Assembly (NCBI RefSeq): GCF_000177675.1 | Contig: NZ_ADGX01000023.1 | Location: forward strand, 16,239 to 80,238 | Direction of reading: 5' to 3' | Length of the DNA stretch: 64,000 nucleotides | DNA from: Parafrankia sp. EUN1f | GTDB lineage: Bacteria; Actinomycetota; Actinomycetes; Frankiales; Frankiaceae | In this document: in pieces, positions 45,354 through 55,148 of the stretch | How the letters are laid out: each line of letters begins with the position of its first letter | Numbering within the stretch: the stretch's first letter is position 1 | Notes under the pieces: model-generated | What the model saw: the letters and a program-made list of their open reading frames with translations, nothing else | Told to the model about the DNA's origin: nothing | Databases searched by the model: none | Position numbers and translations under genes: made by a program

Positions 45354-45949
45354 GGCCGCGGGCCGGCCAGGGCCGCGATGACGCCGCCGATGTCGAGGCG
45401 GGGGCCGCGGTTGTAGGGGAGCTTCGCCAGCAGCATCGCCATCGTGCAGGTGTTCGTCAGGGCCGCCACGGTCAGGCCGGTGCCGATCCCCGCCGCGACC
45501 CACTTCGCGCGGGGGATCACCGTGCTGGCCACGACCGAGCCGAGCACGATGGAGCCGGCGACGAGGCGGACCTGCCGTTCGAGCTCCCAGCGGGGTCGGC
45601 CGGCGCGCACGGGGGCGTCCAGGGCCTGCCAGGCGCCCAGGCCACCGTTGAGGACCCGCGGGGTCGCCACGCCCGCCGCGGCGAGGTCCGCTGCGGCCGC
45701 GGTGGCACGCTGCCCGGAGCCGCAGACGAGCACGACGTGCTCGTCGAGGTGGGTGCGCAGGTCGTCGAGGTGGGCGCGCAGCAGATCGAGCGGAACGTTG
45801 TGGGAGCCGGGAATGTGGGCCGTCTCGAACTCGCCCGGGGTGCGCACGTCGACCAGCCGCGGTGGCTGCGCCGTGCCCATCAGCTGTGCCAGGGTGGCCG
45901 CGTCGATCGTGGCGGCGCTCCCGCCGGCGGTGGGGGCGTTGCGGGTCAT
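45350..45949 (-). CDS. Rhodanese with C-terminal DUF2892-type membrane segment
   Basis: A 199-residue YgaP-like protein. The rhodanese domain (residues ~15-115) has [23 protein letters not shown] and the catalytic loop [10 protein letters not shown] with the persulfide-forming Cys. A DUF2892-like part with two hydrophobic stretches ([30 protein letters not shown]) anchors it in the membrane. It overlaps cstB by 4 bp and the TauE gene by 4 bp. Role: transfer of sulfane sulfur at the membrane. Confidence 0.9.
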   Translation of the reverse strand: MTRNAPTAGGSAATIDAATLAQLMGTAQPPRLVDVRTPGEFETAHIPGSHNVPLDLLRAHLDDLRTHLDEHVVLVCGSGQRATAAAADLAAAGVATPRVLNGGLGAWQALDAPVRAGRPRWELERQVRLVAGSIVLGSVVASTVIPRAKWVAAGIGTGLTVAALTNTCTMAMLLAKLPYNRGPRLDIGGVIAALAGPRP

Positions 45950-47460
45950 CGGATCTCCGTTTCGTTGTTGACGAAGGTCAGGCCGGCATCGGCGGCGGCG
46001 GGAAAGTCGTCGTCGAGATGCACCACCTGGCGGCCGGCGCGTTGCAGCAGGCTGGCGGCGACCGCGGCGCGGTACCCGGATCCGCAGTGCACCCAGACGG
46101 TGCCGGCGGGGATCTCGCCGAGCCGGGCCGGCAGGTCGGGCAGGGGGATGTGCATGGCGCCGTCGAGGCGGCCGGCGCGCCACTCGTTGCCCAGGCGCAC
46201 GTCGAGCACGACATCCGGCGCCGGCAGCGACAGCGGCAGTGGCGGTGACTGCGGCGGTGGCGGTGACTGCGGTGACGGCGACAGCGGCGACAGCGGGAGA
46301 GACGGCGGCGGCAGTGGAAGCCCGGGCGGGACGGTTCCGCGGCGGGCGGCGGCGAGGTCGGCGAACGTGGCGGTGGCGAGGCGGGCGAGGTGCTGCTCCT
46401 CGCCGGCGGCCCAGCGGTCGGGATCGCCGGTCGCGGCGGCGGCGGGCCGGTCGATGCCGATGCGGGCGAGTTCGCGCTGGGCGTCGGCGACCTGCTGCTC
46501 GCTTTCGCCGAGCAGGGTGATCGGCGTACCCCATGGGGCCAGCCAGCCCAGCCAGGTGGACATCGGTCCGTCCAGGCCGAAGCTCAGCGTGCCGGCGAGG
46601 TGCCGGTGCGCGAACGCCCTGCGCGAGCGCAGGTCGACCACCCACTCGCCGGCGGTGATCCGCTCGCGCAGCTCGGCCGGGTCGGCCCGGCGGGCCGGGG
46701 TGAGATCGACCGGCGCGGCACCGTCGGCGTTACGGGCACCCATGTGCGCGTAGTAGGCCGGGTAGGCGTCGAGCCCGGCGAGGACCTCGGTGACGAACGC
46801 GTCGCTCTCCAGCCGCAGCGCGGGGTTGACCTGCCGTTCCCGGCCGATCGTGGAGGCACGGGCGTCGGACTGGGTGGCGGAGCAGAAGCTGCCGAACCCG
46901 TGGGTCGGCCAGATCCGCGTGCCGTCGGGCAGCAGGTCGGCGAGGCGGCGCGCCGAGGCGTGCTGCTGCGCGGCGAGGGTGTGGGCGTGGCGCTGGCCGA
47001 GCAGGTCGGTGCGGCCGGTGGTGCCGAACAGCAGCGACCCGCCGGTGAACACCCCCACCGGCCCGCCGGTGGCGTCGAGGACGTACGACAGGTGGTGGAA
47101 CGTGTGCCCGGGAGTGGCGACCACCCGCAGCCGCATCACGCCCGACACCGCGATCTCGTCGCCGTCGGCGACAGGGAGGCGGTCGAAGCCCACCACGTCG
47201 CTGGCCGCGACCAGATACCGGGCGCCGGTGATCCGGGCCAGGGCGAGCCCGCCGGAGACGTAGTCGTTGTGCAGGTGCGTCTCGGCGACGTGGGTGACCC
47301 GGACCCCGAGCCGCCCGGCCACGGCGAGGACCCGGTCGATGTCACGCTGCGGATCGACCACGACCGCGACCTGCCCGTCGTGCGCCAGGTAGCTGCGATC
47401 ACCCAGCGACGAGGTCTCCACGACCTGGACGTCGATCCGGACATCCGCTCCCACGGTCAT
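45946..47460 (-). CDS. cstB: Persulfide dioxygenase-rhodanese fusion (CstB-like)
   Basis: A 504-residue protein. The metallo-β-lactamase domain (~1-240) has THLHNDYVSGGLALA, ATPGHTFHHLSYVL and THGFGSFC, as in ETHE1/CstB non-haem iron persulfide dioxygenases. Two rhodanese domains follow: the first (~265-345) lacks the catalytic Cys (TLLGESEQQ), the second (~400-495) has VHCGSGYRA. A Pro/Ser/Leu-rich linker separates them. Oxidises (per)thiol sulfane sulfur to sulfite or thiosulfate. First gene of the cstB-rhodanese-tauE operon; a CstR-type operator lies ~250 bp upstream. Confidence 0.93.
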   Translation of the reverse strand: MTVGADVRIDVQVVETSSLGDRSYLAHDGQVAVVVDPQRDIDRVLAVAGRLGVRVTHVAETHLHNDYVSGGLALARITGARYLVAASDVVGFDRLPVADGDEIAVSGVMRLRVVATPGHTFHHLSYVLDATGGPVGVFTGGSLLFGTTGRTDLLGQRHAHTLAAQQHASARRLADLLPDGTRIWPTHGFGSFCSATQSDARASTIGRERQVNPALRLESDAFVTEVLAGLDAYPAYYAHMGARNADGAAPVDLTPARRADPAELRERITAGEWVVDLRSRRAFAHRHLAGTLSFGLDGPMSTWLGWLAPWGTPITLLGESEQQVADAQRELARIGIDRPAAAATGDPDRWAAGEEQHLARLATATFADLAAARRGTVPPGLPLPPPSLPLSPLSPSPQSPPPPQSPPLPLSLPAPDVVLDVRLGNEWRAGRLDGAMHIPLPDLPARLGEIPAGTVWVHCGSGYRAAVAASLLQRAGRQVVHLDDDFPAAADAGLTFVNNETEIR

Positions 47461-47824
47461 CGGCTTTTCCCTTCGGCTCGTCTGGTCGTCTGCTCATCTG
47501 TTCGCCGGTCGCGCCTGCTTGCTGGTCGTGCCTGGTCGCTGACGTCGAGGTGGTGCGGGTGCGGCCGGGTCAGCGGCTCGCCGGCGTCCCGCGGAGTGCG
47601 GGCCGGCACCTGACCGGTGCCCGGCGGCGGCGCGACGGCACCCACCGATGCCCGGCGGGACGGAACCGCCAGGTCGGCCCGTCGGCGCCGCCCCCGGACG
47701 GGCGCCCCTATACCCGGGGGGGTATCTGCGGAACCTGCTACAGCGGCGCCGCGCCACGCGGGCGCTGGGACTGCCTCGCGGCTCCGCCGCCCGCGCTGCC
47801 TCGGGATGCGCCCCGTTACGGGCG
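47461..47824. other. cstB leader and operator region
   Basis: 364 bp between cstR and cstB on the same strand. It carries the CstR-type operator (47709-47725) and presumably the cstB promoter. A long open frame here reads through with no family match and is not believed. Confidence 0.55.
47709..47725 (-). promoter_or_regulatory. CstR/CsoR-type operator, cstB side
   Basis: TATACCCGGGGGGGTAT, a TA-flanked C-run/G-run palindrome as recognised by CsoR/CstR tetramers; a near-identical site precedes cstR. Confidence 0.8.
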
Positions 47825-48581
<757 letters not shown>

Positions 48582-48606
48582 GGATCCCAGCATGCCCCAG
48601 GACATT

Positions 48607-48661
48607 GACAGTCGTCTATTTGGTCGGTCATCCTCAGCTCGTCGAGACATAGACGACTGTC
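48607..48661. promoter_or_regulatory. Paired ArsR operator in the arsR-arsI gap
   Basis: GACAGTCGTCTAT (48607-48619) and its exact complement ATAGACGACTGTC (48649-48661), 29 bp apart. ATAGAC-type half-sites are usual for ArsR; one arm would serve each divergent promoter. Confidence 0.75.
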
Positions 48662-48684
48662 GATGTGATCGTGGGGGGTTCGTG

Positions 48685-49271
48685 ATGCAGCGGGTGCAAC
48701 TGGCGCTGAACGTCTCGGATGTGGACGCGGCGGTGGAGTTCTACCGGAGGCTTTTCGGGGCCGAGCCGGCGAAGCGGCGGCCGGGGTACGCGAACTTCGC
48801 GATCGACGCGCCGCCGTTGAAGCTGGTCCTGATCGAGAACCCGGCGGCGCGTGGCGCCGGGGTCGCCGGGGCGCTCAACCACCTGGGCATCGAGGTCGGG
48901 ACGTCCGAGGATGTGTCCGCGGCCACCGCGCGGCTCGACGGAGCCGGACTGGCGACGGCGGTGGAGGAGAACACAGCCTGCTGCTACGCCCTGCAGGACA
49001 AGGTGTGGGTCGACGACCCGGACGGCGCGCCGTGGGAGGTCTACACGGTGCTCGCCGACGTCGCCGAGATGGCCCGTCCAGGGGCGACGCCGTCGGTCGG
49101 CGAGCGTGCAGAGCGTGCCGGGGGCCGGGCTCCGCCTGCGACTGCGGCCCGATCTGCGCGTCCGTCGCGGCGGACACGGACGCCACCGCATCCACCGCAT
49201 CCACCGCAGCGACCGCAGTCACCGCATCCACGGCGGAGCCGGGACCGGCCTCGGCCGGCTCCTGCTGCTGA
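48685..49271 (+). CDS. arsI: ArsI/CadI-type organoarsenical C-As lyase with apparent frameshift
   Basis: A vicinal-oxygen-chelate dioxygenase that cleaves the C-As bond of trivalent methyl- or aryl-arsenicals. MQRVQLALNVSDVDAAVEFY begins it; metal ligands are Gln5, the His of LNHLGIEV and the Glu of WEVYTV, and the As-binding vicinal Cys pair is TACCYALQDKVWV. After ~49115 codon bias leaves this frame and reappears in the -1 frame, which reads a Cys-containing tail (GSACDCGPICAS…AGSCC) to TGA 49271. A G5 run at 49120-49124 is where the change occurs. In the original frame the reading would run on through the aquaporin gene. Could be a sequencing error, mutation or recoding. Confidence 0.85.
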
Positions 49272-49282
49272 ACCCGACGCCC

Positions 49283-49993
49283 GTGACGAATGCATCAGCG
49301 GGCCATCCGCCGCTGGCACGGCCGCCGCTGGCACGACGGCTGCTCGCCGAGGTGCTGGGCGGCCTGCTGCTGGCGGCGCTGGTCGTCGGCTCCGGAATCG
49401 CCGCACAGCAGTTGAGCCCCGGCCAGGTCGGCCTGCAGCTGGTCGAGAACGCCGCGGCGACCGCCGCCGGCCTGTACACGATCATCCTGATGGTCGGGCC
49501 GGTGTCCGGCGCCCACCTCAACCCGGTCGTCACGGTGGTCGACGCCGCGTTCGGTGGCCTGCCGTGGCGGGACGCCGCCGCCTACCTGCCGGCCCAGGCC
49601 GCCGGCTGCTGCGGCGGCGCGATCCTGGCGAACCTGATGTTCGACGGCCCGGCGGTGTCGATCTCGACGCACCACCGGGCGTCGGGCGCACACCTGCTCG
49701 CCGAGGTCGTCGCCACCGCCGGGCTGATCCTGCTGATCTTCTCGCTGACCCGGACCGCCCGGGCGGAACGGGCACCGGCCGCGGTCGGCGCATACATCGG
49801 CGCCGCCTACTGGTTCACCAGCTCCACCAGCTTCGCGAATCCCGCGATCAGCCTCGGACGGATGCTCTCCGACACGTTCGCCGGTATCGCCCCCGCATCC
49901 GTCCCGCCCTTCGTCGCCGCCCAGGTCGTTGGTGGCCTGGTCGGCTACTGCCTGGTCCGCGTGCTTTACCGACCCGCACCTGCCGGACTGTGA
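49283..49993 (+). CDS. MIP-family aquaporin linked to arsenic resistance (AqpS-like)
   Basis: About 236 residues, six membrane helices and two half-helix motifs: GAHLNPVV (variant NPV) and SFANPAI (NPA). Aquaglyceroporins in ars operons conduct As(OH)3 out of the cell, replacing an ArsB/Acr3 pump. GTG 49283 is 12 nt after the arsI stop (TGA 49271). arsC follows after 39 bp, forming arsI-aqp-arsC. Confidence 0.9.
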   Translation: MTNASAGHPPLARPPLARRLLAEVLGGLLLAALVVGSGIAAQQLSPGQVGLQLVENAAATAAGLYTIILMVGPVSGAHLNPVVTVVDAAFGGLPWRDAAAYLPAQAAGCCGGAILANLMFDGPAVSISTHHRASGAHLLAEVVATAGLILLIFSLTRTARAERAPAAVGAYIGAAYWFTSSTSFANPAISLGRMLSDTFAGIAPASVPPFVAAQVVGGLVGYCLVRVLYRPAPAGL

Positions 49994-50032
49994 GCGGGAG
50001 GTTTCCCGCACTGTGAAAGGACGGAGCCATCC

Positions 50033-50440
50033 GTGCCCGAGAAACCGTCGATCCTGTTCGTCTGCGTGCACAACGCCGGCCGCTCTCAGATGGCCGCCGG
50101 TTTCCTCACCCACGTTGCCGGCGACCAGGTCGAAGTCCGCTCCGCCGGCTCAGTTCCGGCAGCCGAGGTCAACCCGGTGGCCGTGGCCGCGATGGCCGAG
50201 ATCGGCATCGACATCGCCGCCGCGACACCGAGGATCCTCACCGCCGACGCGGTCGCTACCTCGACCCTGGTCATCACCATGGGCTGCGGCGACGCCTGTC
50301 CGGTCTTTCCCGGCGTCCGCTACGAGGACTGGAAGCTCGACGACCCCGCCGGCCTGGACCTCGCCGCCGTCCGCCCGATCCGCGACGCGATCCGCGCCCA
50401 CGTCGAAACGCTTCTGAACGAACTCCTGCCCACCGCCTGA
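50033..50440 (+). CDS. arsC: Arsenate reductase, LMW-phosphatase fold
   Basis: A 135-residue thioredoxin-type ArsC. The phosphatase loop is VCVHNAGRSQMAAGF (CX5R) and the two redox Cys are in MGCGDACPVFPG. Other motifs are VEVRSAGSVPA and EDWKLDDPAG. Converts arsenate to arsenite, which leaves through the aquaporin. GTG start 50033. Last gene of the arsenic operon. Confidence 0.95.
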   Translation: MPEKPSILFVCVHNAGRSQMAAGFLTHVAGDQVEVRSAGSVPAAEVNPVAVAAMAEIGIDIAAATPRILTADAVATSTLVITMGCGDACPVFPGVRYEDWKLDDPAGLDLAAVRPIRDAIRAHVETLLNELLPTA

Positions 50441-50633
50441 CGCACTGAGTGGTTTCCCACGACGGCCCGACAACCATGCCGAACAGTCCGCCCGGCCTGC
50501 CGATGGGAGGTACTGGGGGAGGCGCATCCGGACACGTTGACGGCGCCGGGGAGCTGGACGGTAGGCGCGGGCGATCCGCTATTTGCTGCGCCATCGCTTC
50601 GCCAGCTCGATCGTGACTCGCCGGCTCGGCCCT

Positions 50634-51128
50634 TCAGACGGGTTCGGGAGAGGTGCAGCCGCGCAGGCGGTTGACGACGAGATCGGCATAACCAGGCCTG
50701 GTCTCCTCCGCGCTGTCGATGGACGTGCAGACGAACCGCCACCGAGCTGGACCGGCGCCGCGGAACCGGGCCTCGCTGCGGTCCTCGACGACGCTGATGC
50801 CATGTCGGGTGTCACTGGTGAGCGAGTAGACGGTCGGATCGCCCTCCGTGTCGAGCACGGTGCTTTCGAGCGTCGCTGCGCGCCCAGCGGCGACCGCCTC
50901 GACGAAGCACCGTCGCGCGTCCCCGGCGGCCAGGCTGCCTGGCCCGATCCGCTCGCTCCCGCAGTCGACGACGGCCGCCGGGCCGGTGCCGCCGCTGGTC
51001 GTCGAAGACGGCGACCGCGACGGCGTCAGCTCACCCGAGCTTGCGCAGCCGGTCACCGCAAGGGTTGCCACGAGTGAGGCATGAGCGCCGACAACCGTCA
51101 GCCTGCGAGCAATGTCCTTTGACGTCAT
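50634..51128 (-). CDS. Putative secreted lipoprotein, unknown function
   Basis: About 164 residues with a signal sequence and lipobox VTGC (LATLAVTGCASS). After a Ser/Thr-rich spacer the mature domain has SERIGPGSLAAGDARRCFVEAVAAGRAATLEST and FVCTSIDS. The Cys pairs suggest disulfides. No family recognised. Start ATG 51128. It lies downstream of the methyltransferase gene by 31 bp, same strand, so it may share its transcript. Confidence 0.7.
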   Translation of the reverse strand: MTSKDIARRLTVVGAHASLVATLAVTGCASSGELTPSRSPSSTTSGGTGPAAVVDCGSERIGPGSLAAGDARRCFVEAVAAGRAATLESTVLDTEGDPTVYSLTSDTRHGISVVEDRSEARFRGAGPARWRFVCTSIDSAEETRPGYADLVVNRLRGCTSPEPV

Positions 51129-51159
51129 GGCTTTTGGACGCACGCACCAGCCGCGCGGT

Positions 51160-52008
51160 TCACTCTGCCGACGAACCGCCCCGTGACCTCCGGCCTTGGG
51201 TAGCCCGCGAAACGAGCTCCGGTGCCGTCCCCGTCTGGAAGTGCAGCAGGCAGGTGAGGCGGGCGGTGTTCCCGATCCTCCAGATCCACGGATCGCTGAT
51301 CTCGCAATCTGTCAGGCCGCTGTCCAGTACTGCTTGCTGTATCGCATACGGGTTGGTGCCCGTGAAGAAGTTTCCCCGCCGGATGCAGTCGTCGAGGACT
51401 TCGGCAAGGCTTGGAGAGGCCGCTGGGTAGATCAGTTCCGGGCAGGTCACCGATGCGACGACGTCAACGACCAGGAGGCCGTGGCCGCCCGGGCGAAGAA
51501 GCTTCATCATTTGATCCAGATGCTCCGCCCGGGTTCTGAGGAGGGCGGTGTGCATCGCGAGGTCCGTCGGATCGTCGTACCGTGCGGCCACTGTGGCGAA
51601 CAGCTGTGTGAGCACCCCCGCCGACAGCACTACGTCGAACGATCCGCGAAGCTCCGACAACGGGGCTGTCGAACAGGGGTCGCCCAGGAGGTCGGCCCCG
51701 ACGACCTCCAGCCGCTCGTCACGTTGCAGGCCGTGTCTCGTCAGTGCTCTCCGGAGACCGGCGTCGTCGACGTCAAGCAGGAACATCGAGGATGCAGCGT
51801 CAAGAACCACCCGGGCATCCAGGTCATTCAGGTTCCCGGCGCCGAGGACGAGAAACTTCCTGTGGCCGGTGGGGCGCGCCGCGAGGGCTGTCAGGACGGC
51901 TGCCGTCACCTGCTCCCGATGATCGCCGCACCGGGTCCATTCGTCGACGGTCGTCCGGTTGCTGTCGGCCTGGACGCGCAGTCGGTCAGCGGCACTCTCC
52001 ACCCGCAT
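51160..52008 (-). CDS. SAM-dependent methyltransferase next to ACP-GNAT
   Basis: A 282-residue class I methyltransferase-like protein: motif I KFLVLGAGNLNDLDARVV, acidic LLDVDD, then GADLLGD and FDVVLSAGVLTQLFATV, with a post-I LLRPGGHGLLVVDVVAS. The start is 5 bp after the ACP-GNAT stop, so translation is coupled. Substrate unknown; the pairing suggests methylation of a product carried on or released from the ACP. Confidence 0.8.
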   Translation of the reverse strand: MRVESAADRLRVQADSNRTTVDEWTRCGDHREQVTAAVLTALAARPTGHRKFLVLGAGNLNDLDARVVLDAASSMFLLDVDDAGLRRALTRHGLQRDERLEVVGADLLGDPCSTAPLSELRGSFDVVLSAGVLTQLFATVAARYDDPTDLAMHTALLRTRAEHLDQMMKLLRPGGHGLLVVDVVASVTCPELIYPAASPSLAEVLDDCIRRGNFFTGTNPYAIQQAVLDSGLTDCEISDPWIWRIGNTARLTCLLHFQTGTAPELVSRATQGRRSRGGSSAE

Positions 52009-52013
52009 GCCCG

Positions 52014-52943
52014 CTACTCTTCTTCGGTATCGATGGCCGGGCGGTTGGTGCCAGAATCACGAAGCTCGGAATCACGAAGATTCTGGAAACGCTCGCGCGT
52101 CACGGCGAGTATCAGTCTGTCCCAGTAACGTCCCTGGTAGAAGAAATGCCGCTTCAGGCGGCCCTCGAACTCGAACACCTTCCCTTCCCCGGACCGTATG
52201 GCGGCGAAGTTCTGTTCGGGGACCTCCAAGTAGATCTTGTGAAATCGCCAGTTGTCGAAGACGTGCCCGAGGAACTTCCCGACGACCTGTACGGCCTGGC
52301 CGGAGCCGCTGACCCGCGGGGTGAACACGGCGCCGAGACTGGCATGGCCATTGTTGACGTCGGCCCCGTAGCAGACCACAAGGCCGACAGGCTCACCATC
52401 GGCTCGGCGCCGAACCACAAACTGCGTGAGCACGCTTTGCCACAGCTCGGTTTCGAACTTCTCCACCGGAGGGACACGGCCCTGGTAACGCCAGCGGTGC
52501 CCGGTCTCGCTGGACGTGGCGAGCGCATAAAGGAAAGGAACGTCCGAATGTACGGGGGGGACCAGGTCGAAAATCGCTGTCGTCAGCGGAGGCGTCAGCA
52601 CCAGCCTCCCTTGTCGGGAAGCCGGCTTCGTGGCCGTGGCTTCTCGGCCGTCGTCTCCGGCCTGCGCGACCGTGCGGGTGCCGGCCGAGCCACCGTCACT
52701 GGTCCGTGAGTGGTACAGCGAACGCAACTCGCCGAATGTCTCGGCCAGGCCGCCGTCAGAATAGGCCAGGCCGAGATCCGAAGCGATGCCGTGAAGTTCG
52801 AGCATCTGTAGCGAGTCGAACGCCAGGTCCTCGACGAACCGCGCGTCCTCGGTCAGATCCCCGATTGCCAGATCGAACTGGCTGGCCAGCAGGGCTCTCA
52901 ACCGATCGGTATCTGATTCGGTGACGTCGCTGACGAGACCCAC
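52014..52943 (-). CDS. Acyl carrier protein-GNAT acetyltransferase fusion
   Basis: A 309-residue two-domain protein. Residues ~9-80 are an acyl carrier domain with the phosphopantetheine Ser in FVEDLAFDSLQMLELHGIA. A Ser/Ala/Gly linker is followed by a GNAT fold (~115-290) with FVVRRRADGEPVGLVVCYGAD, HASLGAVF, GKFLGHVFDNWRFHKIYLEVPEQNFAAI and HFFYQGRYWDRLILAVTRE. This suggests an acyl group loaded on the ACP and transferred in cis to an amine. It is coupled to the methyltransferase. No KS/AT or adenylation domain is adjacent. Confidence 0.82.
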   Translation of the reverse strand: MGLVSDVTESDTDRLRALLASQFDLAIGDLTEDARFVEDLAFDSLQMLELHGIASDLGLAYSDGGLAETFGELRSLYHSRTSDGGSAGTRTVAQAGDDGREATATKPASRQGRLVLTPPLTTAIFDLVPPVHSDVPFLYALATSSETGHRWRYQGRVPPVEKFETELWQSVLTQFVVRRRADGEPVGLVVCYGADVNNGHASLGAVFTPRVSGSGQAVQVVGKFLGHVFDNWRFHKIYLEVPEQNFAAIRSGEGKVFEFEGRLKRHFFYQGRYWDRLILAVTRERFQNLRDSELRDSGTNRPAIDTEEE

Positions 52944-53080
52944 GCTCGCACCCTTCCGATTCTCCGAGTTGTCGAAACACTGTGGAGCGGTAACCGCTGT
53001 AGGCGCGGCCTCGTACGAGTCGGCAAGGCCGCAACCGGTGTCCCCTTGCGAGCCTTGCCGGAAACCGGGCCTGACCTTCT

Positions 53081-53710
53081 TCAGCTCGCCGCGGGAGTAG
53101 GTGGTGTGGGAGCTTCGGTGGCCTCGCTCGGCGCGCCGGGCGTGACGGTCTCGGTCGTCGCGGGGGCGCCTGGTGCCTTCCGCACGTCCGCCTTCATGTC
53201 GTCTACATTTATCTCCGCCGGAAGATCGGGAGACTCCGTGTCCAGGAGCCGGAGACGCCCGGATTTCTCCAGGTAGAGGCCGGCCTCGACGCCGACGACG
53301 ACGTACTGGTTGGTGGTATCCGTGCCGGGCAGCTCGAACTTGTCCAGGAAGAGAAGGTAGGATTCTCCCGCTGTCAGTATGCCGGGCTCCGTGGGGCCGC
53401 CCGTCTGGCGAATCCGAAGCGCAGGGGGGACCTTGCCGCGAATCGCCTCGGTCACCTCGACATCGGTGATGGTAAAAGGAGTCCCGGAGATGAGTGCGAT
53501 CTCCGACTTGTCGGTTGCCCGTACCCGGGCGACCAGGTCGGAATCGGCAGTCAGGCCGGCCACTGAATCGTAGTAGCTGGCGCGGAGCATTTCTCCGGAA
53601 TGGCGGGGGGTGTTATTGGATTCGTCCTCGTTCTCCGCGCTGGAGCATCCGGAAAGAAGCACGGCGGCCAGCGAGACGATTGCCGGGATCGCGAGACTTT
53701 TCCGAGCCAC
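53081..53710 (-). CDS. Lipoprotein accompanying the metzincin
   Basis: About 209 residues from GTG 53710. Signal peptide with lipobox LLSGC (SLAAVLLSGCSSAE); the mature part has a β-rich segment (FTITDVEVTEAIRGKVPPALRIRQTGG…GESYLLFLDKFEL) and a Pro/Thr/Ala-rich tail. The pattern resembles small actinobacterial lipoproteins of unknown role. It begins 34 bp after the metalloprotease gene, same strand. Confidence 0.75.
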   Translation of the reverse strand: MARKSLAIPAIVSLAAVLLSGCSSAENEDESNNTPRHSGEMLRASYYDSVAGLTADSDLVARVRATDKSEIALISGTPFTITDVEVTEAIRGKVPPALRIRQTGGPTEPGILTAGESYLLFLDKFELPGTDTTNQYVVVGVEAGLYLEKSGRLRLLDTESPDLPAEINVDDMKADVRKAPGAPATTETVTPGAPSEATEAPTPPTPAAS

Positions 53711-53744
53711 TGCTAGTTCCTCCTGAGGATGTTTCCCGGTGGCG

Positions 53745-54335
53745 TCAGAAGTACCGGACAAGGGCGCCGTCGATGTCATCCGTCTGAGGGAGCCAGATGC
53801 CCCGGTAGTCGTACCCGATGCCGTCGTACATTATTACGTACGGGTTCTCCAGAACATTCATGTGGGCCAGTCCGATAGTGTGGCCGAGTTCGTGTGTGAG
53901 GACCGCGTTGTTATTGTTGTTGGGGCGACCGTCGGTCAAGGACCGGTTGACCTGTGCCGTTATGTGTTGGACCCCGTTTGGATAGTGCCCGTTGGTGCAT
54001 ACATTGGATTTGTCTGCATTCCCGTACCAGCCGATGTTGCCGTAGTAGTCTGCGACGACCTTGAAGTCTGCCTGGTCTTTGTCGCCGGACCCCACGGCCT
54101 TGAACTCGACTTCGGCCACCGTGTTGTTCCATGCCGTCATCATGCTGTCCCAGCCGGCTCCGTAGCCGGCCTGGCTGTACGCGAGATTCGCGACCGTGAC
54201 TGTGGTGTGGTCCCACCTGCAGTTGGCGGAGAAGAAGTGGTACGCCTCGGCGGGATTCGCGTCGACGACCGTGTACCCATACGTGGCCACGGCAGTCGTG
54301 AGCGCGATGGCGCCACTCCGAATGACGCGATTCAT
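53745..54335 (-). CDS. Secreted zinc metalloprotease, metzincin (matrixin-like)
   Basis: A 196-residue secreted protein with a signal peptide (~1-31). The zinc site THELGHTIGLAHMNVL fits HExxHxxGxxH and the Met-turn is YVIMYDG, as in matrixin or snapalysin-like proteases. The Asn run NNNNN precedes the zinc motif. ATG 54335 follows GGAGG by 4 nt. Base use is less GC-rich than neighbours, suggesting acquisition by transfer. Likely degrades extracellular protein or host-derived material. Confidence 0.88.
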   Translation of the reverse strand: MNRVIRSGAIALTTAVATYGYTVVDANPAEAYHFFSANCRWDHTTVTVANLAYSQAGYGAGWDSMMTAWNNTVAEVEFKAVGSGDKDQADFKVVADYYGNIGWYGNADKSNVCTNGHYPNGVQHITAQVNRSLTDGRPNNNNNAVLTHELGHTIGLAHMNVLENPYVIMYDGIGYDYRGIWLPQTDDIDGALVRYF

Positions 54336-55148
54336 GGAACCTCCAGGAGGTTGTATTTCTTCATGGTGGTGCTGATCGGGAAGGCTGGCATCTGGTTGAT
54401 GAAAATGCGGATATATTGAGGTCGTTCGCGAAGTCGAAAAGTCGGCCCCGGACGTTCTCCGAGTATTCGGACCGCCTTCGCTCGCAGGGCTCCGCCTAAG
54501 CGTCAGTCAAGAGATGACGGAGGGCTGGAAGTCAGGAGAGCGTCCGCTGTGCATCTGTCGGTACCCGGTTTCCGTCTTGATCTCCTTGGTGCTCCCCGGC
54601 GACTCGAACGGCGTCGGAATAAAGCTCGGACCAGCTAGTAAGCTCGCTTCGGCTGAGGTGAGAAATGCGACCGTTTCTACGCTCCCTGCGCCGGCCGAGC
54701 GTGCCATTCGATTCAGAAGTGGGCCATGACGAGCTGGCGACCTCGCCTGGGAGAGGGGCGGGACCGCCGTAAGCCAGTTCACGGAGAACTTCGAAGGAGA
54801 CAACGGTCCCGCGCCGCCCGCCGAAAGCTGGTGCTTCAGTTTGGCACACTGTCACGCACTGCGTCCAGCAGTTGACGTACGCGAACCGTGCATGGGCCTG
54901 GAGGTTGACAGTCTGCTGATTACGACAGACCTCTTTGGGAGGTTCGGGGGCTGGTCACCAGAACGGTGTCCGCGGACATGCGCTCAGGATCAGTGAAGGA
55001 CGAGAATTCTTACTGCCACGAGATCGGCAGCCTGCATGATCATGGACGGGAGGTGAACACCTGCTGGGGGACCCTCAACCGCATCGGGCCGAGTTTCAGA
55101 GCCAGGCGGCAGCCGGAAATCGACCCCGATCCTCGATCTGGTGCCGCA
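54336..55148. other. Lower-GC non-coding interval upstream of the metalloprotease
   Basis: 813 bp with no credible gene. Base composition is less GC-rich than typical for the window, in keeping with island DNA. It should hold the metalloprotease promoter. Confidence 0.45.

Noticed and set aside
49272..50016. Continuation of the arsI frame through the aquaporin gene
   Set aside because: Codon bias collapses and the sequence becomes Arg/Pro-rich; the aquaporin in another frame has clear NPA motifs.
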